Below are positions 43,059 through 50,748 of a stretch of 64,000 bases of DNA, in pieces; within the stretch, counting starts at the first letter, position 1; each line of letters begins with the position of its first letter. The notes beneath the pieces are model-generated. The model saw only the letters and a list, made by a program, of their open reading frames with translations, was not told the DNA's origin and searched no databases. The stretch is taken from the NCBI GenBank assembly GCA_029210465.1, contig JARGDL010000009.1, positions 1 through 64,000 of the forward strand, given 5' to 3'. The stretch comes from Stygiobacter electus. Its GTDB lineage: Bacteria > Bacteroidota > Ignavibacteria > Ignavibacteriales > Melioribacteraceae. The position numbers and the translations under genes are program-made.

Positions 43059-43661
43059 TTAAGATTCAACGGCAATTAATCTATCGTTTTGCATTATTAA
43101 TTCATTTCCGTTAAGCCAATCTTTTTCATTTTCTAAAGCTAAAATTACCGGCATTCTTTTTTTTGAATTATGAATTTTACTCATCAGTTCATTTGCTTCG
43201 GTTGTTATAATTGTATATGAATAAATTTTTTCATTGCTTTGTTTAGTTGTCCACTCGCTCCAAAGACCAGCGAATGCAAATAATTCTTTGTTTGGTAGAG
43301 TTACAAGATATCTCTTCTTTTGTGTTCCCTTTTCGTCAAGCCATTGCCATTCAAAAAATCCATCTGAAATTACCAAGCATCTTTTGTTAATTGAATTTTT
43401 AAAAGATGGTTTTTCTTTTAGTGTTTCAATCTTTGCATTGAGAGTATATTTTTTTATGCTGTCATCTTTTGCCCAACTTGGAATTAATCCCCATTGAAAA
43501 AGTTGAATTCTATTCAGATCAACATTTGTAATTACAGGAGTTTTGGGAAATTGAAATCCATTATAAAACGATGGTTTGAAATCTTGTTGATTATCAAACT
43601 TTGCATTGAAACGGTTTTCAACTTCTTGTGCCGTTTTAGATATTTTTGAAAAGAAACACAT
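43059..43661 (-). CDS. SOS response-associated peptidase (SRAP/HMCES, YedK-like)
   Basis: A 200-aa SRAP protein that shields abasic sites in single-stranded DNA through a covalent thiazolidine bond. The catalytic Cys is at position 2 (MCFFSK), exposed after Met removal. Other conserved elements: PVITNVDLNRIQLFQWGLIPSWAKD, LNAKIETLKEKPSFKNSINKRCLVISDGFFEW, and the MSKIHNSKKRMPVIL segment with the His of the active site. The intact set indicates a functional protein. It is upstream of the SpoIID and NagZ genes on the same strand with 26 bp between, which suggests co-transcription but not a common pathway. Confidence 0.92.
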   Translation of the reverse strand: MCFFSKISKTAQEVENRFNAKFDNQQDFKPSFYNGFQFPKTPVITNVDLNRIQLFQWGLIPSWAKDDSIKKYTLNAKIETLKEKPSFKNSINKRCLVISDGFFEWQWLDEKGTQKKRYLVTLPNKELFAFAGLWSEWTTKQSNEKIYSYTIITTEANELMSKIHNSKKRMPVILALENEKDWLNGNELIMQNDRLIAVES

Positions 43662-43668
43662 ATTTGTT

Positions 43669-43784
43669 AATTGATAATTGAAAATCCTGCTTGTAATCTT
43701 TCAGTATTTCGGTAACACCGGAGTTATTTTTTAACTAATAATCTGGTGTTACTATGAATAAACCAGCAATTGGCGATTATCAAT
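43669..43784. repeat. Palindromic intergenic element with heptamer repeats
   Basis: Outer parts carry AATTGATAATTG (43669-43680) and AATTGGCGATTATCAAT (43768-43784), which pair partly as inverted copies. The core hairpin is GTAACACCGGA (43712-43722) with TCTGGTGTTAC (43742-43752), 10 of 11 paired, with a T-rich loop. It sits between the DPP IV-like stop and the SRAP start, both on the minus strand, and could act as an mRNA 3' structure. Confidence 0.55.
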
Positions 43785-43795
43785 CATCTTTGTTT

Positions 43796-46000
43796 TCAAT
43801 CTTTATTCACATCTAATTCTTTGTTTAGAAAATGTTTGAACCAGAATTTTACTCTTTCGCGATTTGCATGTTGTGCTTGCGGCATTCCAATTCCATGTCT
43901 TTGGTTTGGATATAACATCATTTCAAAATCTTTATTCAGTTTTTGCAATTCATAAATTAATTGAATTGAATTTTGCATGTGAACGTTATCATCAATTGTT
44001 CCATGTGTAATTAACATTTTACCTTTATAATTATTAACATAAGTTAAAACAGAACCAGCTTTGTAACCATCTGGATTTTCTTTTGGTGTGTCCATATATC
44101 TTTCTGTGTAAACGTTATCATATAATTGCCAATCCATTACACCAAACTCTGCAATGCCATGAGTGAAATAATCTGAACCTTTTGTTAAAGCAAGTGCGGT
44201 TACATATCCGCCATAACTTCCACCAGTAATTCCAATTTTGGTTGTATCAATAAATGATTTTTTCTTCAACCATTTTACCGCTTCGATGTAATCATTCATT
44301 TCCCATTTGCCAAGATTACGATACATTAAATCGACACCTTTTTTACCAAAATGTCCCGAACCTCGATGATCAACTGCAAGAGTTATAATGCCATTTTGTG
44401 CAAGATAATGACCACTTAATCCAAATGGATATGAATTTCTCACAGTGCCGGCATTTGGTCCACCATAAATTGAAATTATAACTGGATATTTTTTATTAGG
44501 ATCAAAATCAGCGGGTAAATACCATGTTGCTGGTAAGTTTAATCCATCTGAAGTTGGAATTGTAAACAATTCATATTTTGCTAATTGATATTCATCGAGT
44601 TGTGAATTTTTTGTATCAAAAATATTTCTTATAAACTTTCCATCTGCTTTGTATAAATCACTTTTTGTTGGTGTTGAAATATTGCTATAGGTATCAATAA
44701 AATATTTTCCTTTTGGAGAAACTGAACAAGTATGTGTTCCTTCAATTGATGTTAATTGTTTCAATCCTTTTCCATCTAATTGAACTACAAATAAATGTCT
44801 TTCTGTACTTTTATCTTTCCAAGCTGTGAAATAAACTTTTTTATTTTGTTCATCAACTAAATTAATGCTTGTAACTTCCCATTCACCTTGTGTTAGTCTT
44901 TTAATTAGTTTTCCATTCATATCGTAATAATAAAGATGAGCAAAACCATCAACATTTGATCTTAAAAGAAATCCGCTTTTGTTTTCAAAGAAGTATAAAT
45001 CTTCGAACCATTCAACCCAAGTTTTTTGTGTTTCGGAGTAAAGCTGAGATTTTTTTCCGGTTGATAAATCGATGTTATAAATTATAATATTATCTTGAGC
45101 ACGATTCATCCATTGAACGGTGAGTTTGTTATCTTTTGTCCATGTCGGCCATGCAATATAATGATCAGCTTTTTCATCAAAATCTGCCCAAACAATTTTA
45201 CCGTTATTAACATCTGCAACACCAAACTTTACGTAAGGATTTGGATCGCCAGCTTCTGGATAGCGTTGATGTTCAAGTTCACCATGTTGACCATCAGCAT
45301 GATAAATTGGAAAATCGGGAACAGGTGAATCATCAAATCTTAAGAAGCAAATCATTTGACTATTTGGTGACCACCAAAAAGCTGAATATGCACTCGAGCG
45401 TCCAATAATTTCTTCCATGTAAACCCAGCTTGCCCAACCATTGTAAATTAAATTTGTTCCATCATTTGTTAGTTGAATTTCTTTTTCATTATCAATATTA
45501 AAAACATATAGATTATTGTTTTTTACATAAGCAACTTTTTTTCCATCAGGAGAAAGTTGCGGGACTTTTTCTTCAGCATTATCTTTTGTTAGTTGTAAAA
45601 ATTTATTTTCATTTTTATCGAAATAGAATAAATCATTTTTTTGTTTGAATAAAAAGTAATTATTGTCTTTCGATTTTTGTATTGCACTTTCAACAGAGAA
45701 ACCATCTGGCAATTGAATAGCAGATGGATCAAAGTAAAGTTCAGACCGACCTGTTTCTGTATTTGTTTTGTAAATTAAACCACGCACATTTGGTCTTTTA
45801 GGATCTGTTTTCGTTTCAAGATAATTGTTTTCATCGAGCCAACCTTGCGTACGATTGAGCATTGCCATCATAGCACGTATGTTCATGCCGCTTTCGTAAA
45901 CTTGCTTGTAAGTAAGTTTTTTCTTTTGTGCAGAACTATTATTTGTAAATAATAAAACAAATGATAAAATAATTAATGAAAATATTTTTAGATTTTTCAT
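43796..46000 (-). CDS. Dipeptidyl-peptidase IV-type S9 serine peptidase
   Basis: A 734-aa exported prolyl-oligopeptidase-family enzyme releasing N-terminal dipeptides with Pro or Ala at position 2. Signal peptide to about residue 24. The N-terminal beta-propeller (about 60-480) contains the DPP IV domain with the ASWVYMEEIIGRSSAYSAFWWSPN Glu pair motif region (YMEE) that anchors the substrate amino terminus. The alpha/beta hydrolase has nucleophile S595 (GGSYGGY), D670 (in DDNVH) and H702 (QRHGIG). Length is normal (about 720-740). Probably periplasmic or surface peptide degradation, as in peptide-fermenting relatives. Confidence 0.92.
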   Translation of the reverse strand: MKNLKIFSLIILSFVLLFTNNSSAQKKKLTYKQVYESGMNIRAMMAMLNRTQGWLDENNYLETKTDPKRPNVRGLIYKTNTETGRSELYFDPSAIQLPDGFSVESAIQKSKDNNYFLFKQKNDLFYFDKNENKFLQLTKDNAEEKVPQLSPDGKKVAYVKNNNLYVFNIDNEKEIQLTNDGTNLIYNGWASWVYMEEIIGRSSAYSAFWWSPNSQMICFLRFDDSPVPDFPIYHADGQHGELEHQRYPEAGDPNPYVKFGVADVNNGKIVWADFDEKADHYIAWPTWTKDNKLTVQWMNRAQDNIIIYNIDLSTGKKSQLYSETQKTWVEWFEDLYFFENKSGFLLRSNVDGFAHLYYYDMNGKLIKRLTQGEWEVTSINLVDEQNKKVYFTAWKDKSTERHLFVVQLDGKGLKQLTSIEGTHTCSVSPKGKYFIDTYSNISTPTKSDLYKADGKFIRNIFDTKNSQLDEYQLAKYELFTIPTSDGLNLPATWYLPADFDPNKKYPVIISIYGGPNAGTVRNSYPFGLSGHYLAQNGIITLAVDHRGSGHFGKKGVDLMYRNLGKWEMNDYIEAVKWLKKKSFIDTTKIGITGGSYGGYVTALALTKGSDYFTHGIAEFGVMDWQLYDNVYTERYMDTPKENPDGYKAGSVLTYVNNYKGKMLITHGTIDDNVHMQNSIQLIYELQKLNKDFEMMLYPNQRHGIGMPQAQHANRERVKFWFKHFLNKELDVNKD

Positions 46001-46019
46001 TGAAACTCCAATTTATAAT

Positions 46020-46495
46020 TTAAATTCTTGGTCATCCCTCGACAAGCTCGGGATGACAACTTGTGTCATGATAAGCAAAGTCGAGCCATTACAAAATCAA
46101 TATTTTCTAATCGTGTCATTCCTCGATTAAACTCGGGATGACAACTTGTGTTATGATAAGCAAAGTCGAGCCATTACTAAATCAATATATTCTAATCGTG
46201 TCATTCCTCGATTAAACTCGGGATGACAACTTGTGTCATGATAAGCAAAGTCGAGCCATTACGAAATCAATATATTCTAATCGTGTCATTCCTCGATTAA
46301 GCTCGAGATGACAACTTGTGTCATGATAAGCAAAGTCGAGCCATTACAAAATCAATATTTTCTAATCGTGTCATTCCTCGATTAAACTCGGGATGACAAC
46401 TTGTCTCACACCGAGAAAAGTCGAGGTGTGATTTTGCAAACAATAATTTTTATGTCAGCGTCATCTCTCGACGGGCTCGAGATGACAATTTGTAT
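46020..46495. repeat. Array A of 85-bp palindromic repeat
   Basis: Units begin GTCAT(T/C)CCTCG at 46031, 46115, 46200, 46285 and 46370, so spacing is 84 then 85 bp. Each has an internal hairpin of GTCATCCC-type arm, a short loop and a GGGATGAC arm, followed by AAGCAAAGTCGAGCCATTAC. The last unit ends in a different tail: TCACACCGAGAAAAGTCGAG then GTGTGA, and a final hairpin GTCATCTC...GAGATGAC at about 46459-46487. The same head and tail occur in array B. This explains the region without genes between 46001 and 46519. Confidence 0.85.
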
Positions 46496-46519
46496 AACGA
46501 TTAACAAAAATAACAGCTA

Positions 46520-46810
46520 TTACTTTATTTTTTTCTTTTTAGATAACTCTTTAAGTAATTTAAAATCTCCTTTTATCAATGCTTCTTTTTTTGCTCTACT
46601 CCAATTTTTTATTTGCTTTTCACTTCTTATTGCTTCATTGATATCTTTAAATGTTCTTGAATAAACAAGTTTCACTGGTAATCTTGATGAAGTATATCCT
46701 TTATAGATTCCCGCATTATGCTCTTGTATTCTTTTTTCAAGATTGTTTGTTATTCCTGTATAATAACTATCATCTTTACATTTTAATATGTATAAATAAT
46801 AATCTTTCAT
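46520..46810 (-). CDS. Stand-alone GIY-YIG endonuclease-domain protein
   Basis: A 96-aa single GIY-YIG domain (UvrC/YhbQ type). The signature strand pair reads YLYILKCKDDSYYTGITNNL (the Y-x-Y and G-I-T positions), followed by EKRIQEHNAG with its Arg, a GYTSSRLPVKLVYSRTF segment and EAIRSEKQIKNWSRAKKEALI with the metal-binding Glu. Family function is unsettled; relatives cleave DNA or act in repair. It is bracketed by two arrays of the same 85-bp palindromic repeat. The gene, ending in a KKKKIK tail, is the only complete one between them. Confidence 0.85.
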   Translation of the reverse strand: MKDYYLYILKCKDDSYYTGITNNLEKRIQEHNAGIYKGYTSSRLPVKLVYSRTFKDINEAIRSEKQIKNWSRAKKEALIKGDFKLLKELSKKKKIK

Positions 46811-46814
46811 ACAA

Positions 46815-47115
46815 TTTATATTTCTTGGTCATCCCTCGACAAGCTCGGGATGACAACTTGTGTTATGATAAGCAAAGTCGAGCCATTACAAAATCAATAT
46901 ATTCTAATCGTGTCATTCCTCGATTAAACTCGGGATGACAACTTGTGTCATGATAAGCAAAGTCGAGCCATTACAAAATCAATATATTCTAATCGTGTCA
47001 TTCCTCGATTAAGCTCGGGATGACAACTTGTGTCACACCGAGAAAAGTCGAGGTGTGATTTTGCAAACAATAATTTTTATGTCAGCGTCATCTCTCGACG
47101 GGCTCGAGATGACAA
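46815..47115. repeat. Array B of 85-bp palindromic repeat
   Basis: Units at 46828, 46912 and 46997 (84 and 85 bp apart), starting with GGTCATCCCTCGACAAGCTC like array A and ending in the same TCACACCGAGAAAAGTCGAG tail and final hairpin GTCATCTC...GAGATGAC. It runs to within a few bases of the aldo/keto reductase stop (47121). Its reading frames on the plus strand give only repeat peptides. Confidence 0.85.
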
Positions 47116-47120
47116 TTATT

Positions 47121-48101
47121 TCACCACGCATAAGCTTCTGGTGCGTGTCCGCCTGGACCCGGCCAAATTTCATCAAGTTTTGTAAGAACCTCTTCACTTA
47201 ATTTTATTTCAAGCGCTTTTACATTTTCTTCAAGTTGATCGATTGTTCTCGGTCCAATAATTGGCGAAGTAATAACTGGATTATTTAAAACCCAGGCAAG
47301 TGCGACATCTGCGGGTTTCATATTAATTTCTTTACACAGATTTTCATAAGCAGTTATTTGGGGTTTTAAATTTTCAATTGATTTGCGAAGGGGTTCTCTT
47401 AATCTTCTTCCTTCTTTCAAATTATCAAGAACACCACAAAGAATTCCACCGCCAAGTGGACTCCAAGCGATTAATCCAATTCCCAAAGATTTACAAGCTG
47501 GAATTACTTCAAGTTCAATCGCACGATTTCTTAAACTATAAATGCTTTGTTCAGAAACAATTCCAAGTGAATGTCTTTCTTTGGCTTTATAAAATGCTTC
47601 TGTTAAATGCCATGCTGCAAAGTTACTGCTACCGACATAAATAATTTTTCCTTCTGTAATTAATTGATCCATCGCCTGAAAAATTTCATCCCATGGTGTG
47701 TTTCTATCAATGTGATGCATTTGATAAAGATCGATATGATCTGTTTGTAATCTTTTCAAACTATCTTCGCAGGCTTTTTTAATATGATATGCAGAAAGTT
47801 TTGAATCGTTAACGCCTTCTCCCATTTTACCATAAACTTTAGTTGCAAGAACAATCTTATCTCTTCTTGATTTATCTTCGCTCAACCATCTTCCGATAAT
47901 TTTTTCAGTCTCTCCAACTTTTGTTGGATCAAGCATTGCACCGTAAACATTTGCAGTGTCGAAAAAATTAATTCCAAGTTCGATTGCGCGGTTCATTATT
48001 TTATAACTATCCTGCTCGGTTGTATATGGACCGAAATTCATTGTTCCGAGACAAAGTTTACTTACTTTTAAGCCTGTTCTTCCTAAAAATGTATATTCCA
48101 T
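47121..48101 (-). CDS. Aldo/keto reductase
   Basis: A 326-aa NADPH-dependent oxidoreductase of the AKR (YghZ/Tas-like) type with a TIM-barrel fold. The start LGRTGLKVSKLCLGTMNFGP is typical. Catalytic tetrad: Asp in FFDTANVYG, Tyr of the same segment, Lys in LATKVYGKM, and His in QMHHIDR. The C-terminal cofactor site reads SPIIGPRTIDQLEENVKAL. Family members reduce aldehydes and ketones or oxidise sugars; the substrate is not identifiable. Single gene, following the repeat array on its 3' side. Upstream, divergent from the DUF5362-like gene. Confidence 0.9.
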   Translation of the reverse strand: MEYTFLGRTGLKVSKLCLGTMNFGPYTTEQDSYKIMNRAIELGINFFDTANVYGAMLDPTKVGETEKIIGRWLSEDKSRRDKIVLATKVYGKMGEGVNDSKLSAYHIKKACEDSLKRLQTDHIDLYQMHHIDRNTPWDEIFQAMDQLITEGKIIYVGSSNFAAWHLTEAFYKAKERHSLGIVSEQSIYSLRNRAIELEVIPACKSLGIGLIAWSPLGGGILCGVLDNLKEGRRLREPLRKSIENLKPQITAYENLCKEINMKPADVALAWVLNNPVITSPIIGPRTIDQLEENVKALEIKLSEEVLTKLDEIWPGPGGHAPEAYAW

Positions 48102-48227
48102 TTTATCACCTTTATTTTTTTATTTGTAAGAATTAAAAAACTTTCTTATTTGGTAGTTGTAATTTTTATTCAAAAGTAATTTAGATATTTTCTTTAAATT
48201 AATCATTAAAATAATTGGAGAAATAAA

Positions 48228-48641
48228 ATGGATGAACAAAATGAAATGAATTTAAATGAACAGACTAATGAGTTCAAACCACCAACACAATTTCAATTTA
48301 TGTTTGATAAAATGACAAACGATATGAAGTTTGTTGGAATGTTTACAATCATTTATGGTGCAATTTCTTGTTTAACAATTATCGGTGCGTTGATTGGTAT
48401 TCCTACTATTTTAATTGGAATGCGAATAAGAGAAGCCGCAGAACAATTTTATTTATATCGTTTGACTAATAACCCAGCGGCTTTGAAATTGGGTTTTGAA
48501 ATTCAGGGAAAGTATTTTAGTTTGATAAAAATCCTAATTATCATTGGATTAGTCTTTATGTTAGTGTACATTATTTTCATTATTTATTTGTTTTCAACTT
48601 TTTCATCATTTTTTATGACACCAAGTTTTGAAGCATCATAA
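48228..48641 (+). CDS. Small DUF5362-like membrane protein
   Basis: A 137-aa protein: a 35-residue hydrophilic N-terminus rich in N and Q (MDEQNEMNLNEQTNEFKPPT), followed by helices at about 40-65 (MKFVGMFTIIYGAISCLTIIGA) and 95-125 (LIKILIIIGLVFMLVYIIFII). The central loop IREAAEQFYLYRLTNNPAALKLGFEIQ resembles the DUF5362 domain. Function unknown. It is in line with the CDF-like gene (12 bp gap), so it could be a membrane partner of that protein. Confidence 0.55.
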   Translation: MDEQNEMNLNEQTNEFKPPTQFQFMFDKMTNDMKFVGMFTIIYGAISCLTIIGALIGIPTILIGMRIREAAEQFYLYRLTNNPAALKLGFEIQGKYFSLIKILIIIGLVFMLVYIIFIIYLFSTFSSFFMTPSFEAS

Positions 48642-48653
48642 GAAAGGAACTGA

Positions 48654-49295
48654 ATGCAAAACTCTGATAGAAATTCTTTATTAAAACTTGCTCTTGCTCT
48701 TTCAATTATTACAATTATTTATAACATAATTGAAGGTGTAATATCAATCTTTTTTGGTTTACAAGATGAGACTTTATCTTTATTTGGTTTTGGTGTTGAT
48801 TCTTTTGTTGAAGTTATTTCTGGAATTGGAATTTTTCACATGGTTTTAAAAATCAAAAATAATGGTAATGAAACCCGCGATGAATTTGAAAGAAAAGCAT
48901 TGAGAATAACAGGAACAGCTTTTTATATTTTAACTGTTGGTTTAGTTATTTCATCATTCTATAATATTTGGATAAACCACAAACCTGAAACAACTTTTTG
49001 GGGAATTGTAATTTCTTCTATTTCAATTATTACAATGACATTACTTATTTATTATAAAAAGAAAGTTGGTGATGCATTAAATTCAGAAGCAATAATTGCT
49101 GATGCAAACTGCACAAAAACTTGTCTTTATTTGTCTTTTATACTTTTAATTGCTAGTGTTGGTTATACTTTTACAGGAATTGGATATATTGATTCCGTTG
49201 GTTCATTAGGAATTGCATATTTTTCTTTTAAAGAAGGAAGAGAATCATTCGAGAAAGCAAATAGTGATAAACTTTGTTCTTGCGATAATCATTAA
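48654..49295 (+). CDS. CDF-like cation transporter, short form
   Basis: A 213-aa membrane protein resembling the transmembrane domain of cation diffusion facilitators. About six helices; helix 2 carries FGFGVDSFVEVISG (Asp site), and helix 5 carries IIADANCTKTCLYLS. In standard CDF proteins both sites read (H/D)xxxD; here the second site is AD-x-N-C-x3-C, so the metal preference may differ. The usual C-terminal cytoplasmic dimerisation domain is missing; instead the protein ends KLCSCDNH, a possible metal-binding tail. Reasonable alternatives are a CDF-related membrane protein with a different role. Located between two small membrane genes. Confidence 0.7.
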   Translation: MQNSDRNSLLKLALALSIITIIYNIIEGVISIFFGLQDETLSLFGFGVDSFVEVISGIGIFHMVLKIKNNGNETRDEFERKALRITGTAFYILTVGLVISSFYNIWINHKPETTFWGIVISSISIITMTLLIYYKKKVGDALNSEAIIADANCTKTCLYLSFILLIASVGYTFTGIGYIDSVGSLGIAYFSFKEGRESFEKANSDKLCSCDNH

Positions 49296-49333
49296 TTATT
49301 TTTTATTAACACAAATAAATTAATAGGTGAACT

Positions 49334-49435
49334 ATGACAACCGCTGGAATTATTTTTATGATTTTAGCTATGGGGGCAATTGCAATCTTAACTTTTATAA
49401 GTTTTTATAAAATACTTTCAAGCAAAAAGAAATAA
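49334..49435 (+). CDS. MetS-like small transporter subunit (33 aa)
   Basis: A 33-residue peptide starting MTTAGIIFMILAMGAIAILT and ending SSKKK: one transmembrane helix with a cationic tail. An AGGTGA site sits 3 bp before ATG. Members of the MetS small-subunit family (MaAIMP_sms) have the same MTT start and size and assist a sodium symporter of the NSS family. The following gene here is a POT-type transporter rather than NSS. The stop codon (TAA, 49433-49435) overlaps the AAGGA ribosome-binding site of that gene. Too short for confident family calling. Confidence 0.5.
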   Translation: MTTAGIIFMILAMGAIAILTFISFYKILSSKKK

Positions 49436-49442
49436 GGAATTT

Positions 49443-50744
49443 ATGGAACAAAAAAAATCTACTTGGGAAACTATTCTCTTTTATCCAAAAAATTTTTGGA
49501 CTGTAATTATAATGGAATTTTTTGAACGAGGTTCTTATTATGGTGTGCGTTCAATTCTTTCGGTTTATCTTGTTCTAAGTGTTACAGAAGGTGGTTTAGG
49601 TTTCTCGAAAGAAAGTGTCGGAGTTATTACAAGCACTTTTCAGCCATTACTTTATTTGTTACCAATAGTTGCTGGAGCTATTGCTGATCGGTTTGGTTAT
49701 CGTTACACTTTGATCTTTTCTTTTATTGTAATGAGTATTGGTTACTTTTTAACGAGTTTAGTTACTTCATACGCTTTGGTTTTTGCAAGTTTAATTTTAA
49801 TGGTTTTAGGTGCAGGAACATTTAAACCTATAATTTCAGGTACAATTGCCCGCGTTACAGATAAAACCAATTCAACTTTGGCATTTGGAATTTATTATTG
49901 GACTATAAATTTAGGTGCGTTTTTATTTCCATTAATTCTTGTTCCTATCTTAAAACAATATTCTTATTCCTATGTTTTTATTATGGCTGCCGTTGGAACT
50001 GGCTGGCTTTTGTTGTTAAATATTTTTGTTTATAAAGAACCTCAAAAACCAGAAAGCACTAAATCTCTACCGGTAGTATTGAAGGAAGCATTGTTAGTCT
50101 TAAAAGATTTTCGTTTCATTTTAATGATTGTAATTTATTCCGGCTTCTGGATTTTGTATTTCCAACAATTTGATTCTGTTCTTTGGTATTTCAAAGATTA
50201 TGTTGATAAAACTCCAATTAACAATGCAATAAATTCATTTCTATCAATTTTTATAAGTAATCCAAATTGGAAATTTGATGTTGAGCATGTAACTGTAATA
50301 AATGCTGGAACAATAATTCTGTTGCAAATTTTTGTTTCTAAAATTGTTCAAAATAAAAAAGCTTTACCAACTATGATTTCCGGAATTGCGTTAGGAACAA
50401 TTGGTATTGCTATTTTGGCCGTTTCAACTCATCCTTTTGTTTTTATTGCTGGAATTTTCATTTTCTCTGTTGGTGAAATGACAGCTCATCCAAAATTCAT
50501 TTCTTATGTTGGATTAATTGCACCCGAAGATAAAAAAGCTCTTTATCTTGGTTATTCATTTTTATATGGTGTTTTAGGAAGCGGCATCGGTGGAATATTA
50601 GGCGCTTCTCTTTATGTTCATTTTGTTGATAATCTTCATAACCCAACTATGTTGTGGTTGACTTTTGCTTTTATTGGTGTTTTAACAATTGTTGGATTAC
50701 TTTTATTTAATAAATTTTTAGCTCCAAAAAATGTTGATGCATAA
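49443..50744 (+). CDS. POT-family (PTR2) proton-dependent peptide transporter
   Basis: A 433-aa major facilitator of the proton-coupled oligopeptide transporter family. The N-terminal FFERGSYYGVRSILSVYLV carries the ExxER-like and Y-rich helix 1 motif, helix 2-3 contains GAIADRFGYRYTLIFSFIVM, and TFKPIISGTIARVTD matches the PTR2 signature (FKP...). Second half: FISYVGLIAPEDKKALYLGYSFLYGVLGSGIGG. Twelve helices are implied; length is short for POT (usually 450-500). Substrate is probably di-/tripeptides, consistent with the DPP IV-type peptidase nearby, but that is inference. The 33-aa peptide precedes it by 7 bp. Confidence 0.82.
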   Translation: MEQKKSTWETILFYPKNFWTVIIMEFFERGSYYGVRSILSVYLVLSVTEGGLGFSKESVGVITSTFQPLLYLLPIVAGAIADRFGYRYTLIFSFIVMSIGYFLTSLVTSYALVFASLILMVLGAGTFKPIISGTIARVTDKTNSTLAFGIYYWTINLGAFLFPLILVPILKQYSYSYVFIMAAVGTGWLLLLNIFVYKEPQKPESTKSLPVVLKEALLVLKDFRFILMIVIYSGFWILYFQQFDSVLWYFKDYVDKTPINNAINSFLSIFISNPNWKFDVEHVTVINAGTIILLQIFVSKIVQNKKALPTMISGIALGTIGIAILAVSTHPFVFIAGIFIFSVGEMTAHPKFISYVGLIAPEDKKALYLGYSFLYGVLGSGIGGILGASLYVHFVDNLHNPTMLWLTFAFIGVLTIVGLLLFNKFLAPKNVDA

Positions 50745-50748
50745 TTTT

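Noticed and set aside
46020..46495. CRISPR array
   Set aside because: The 85-bp units are repeated whole, with no variable spacers and no short direct repeat plus spacer pattern; no cas gene is present.
46651..46938. Plus-strand reading frame of 95 residues over GIY-YIG and array B
   Set aside because: Its second half is translated repeat DNA (VIPRQARDD and VIPRLNSG-type peptides) and the first half is antisense to the GIY-YIG gene.
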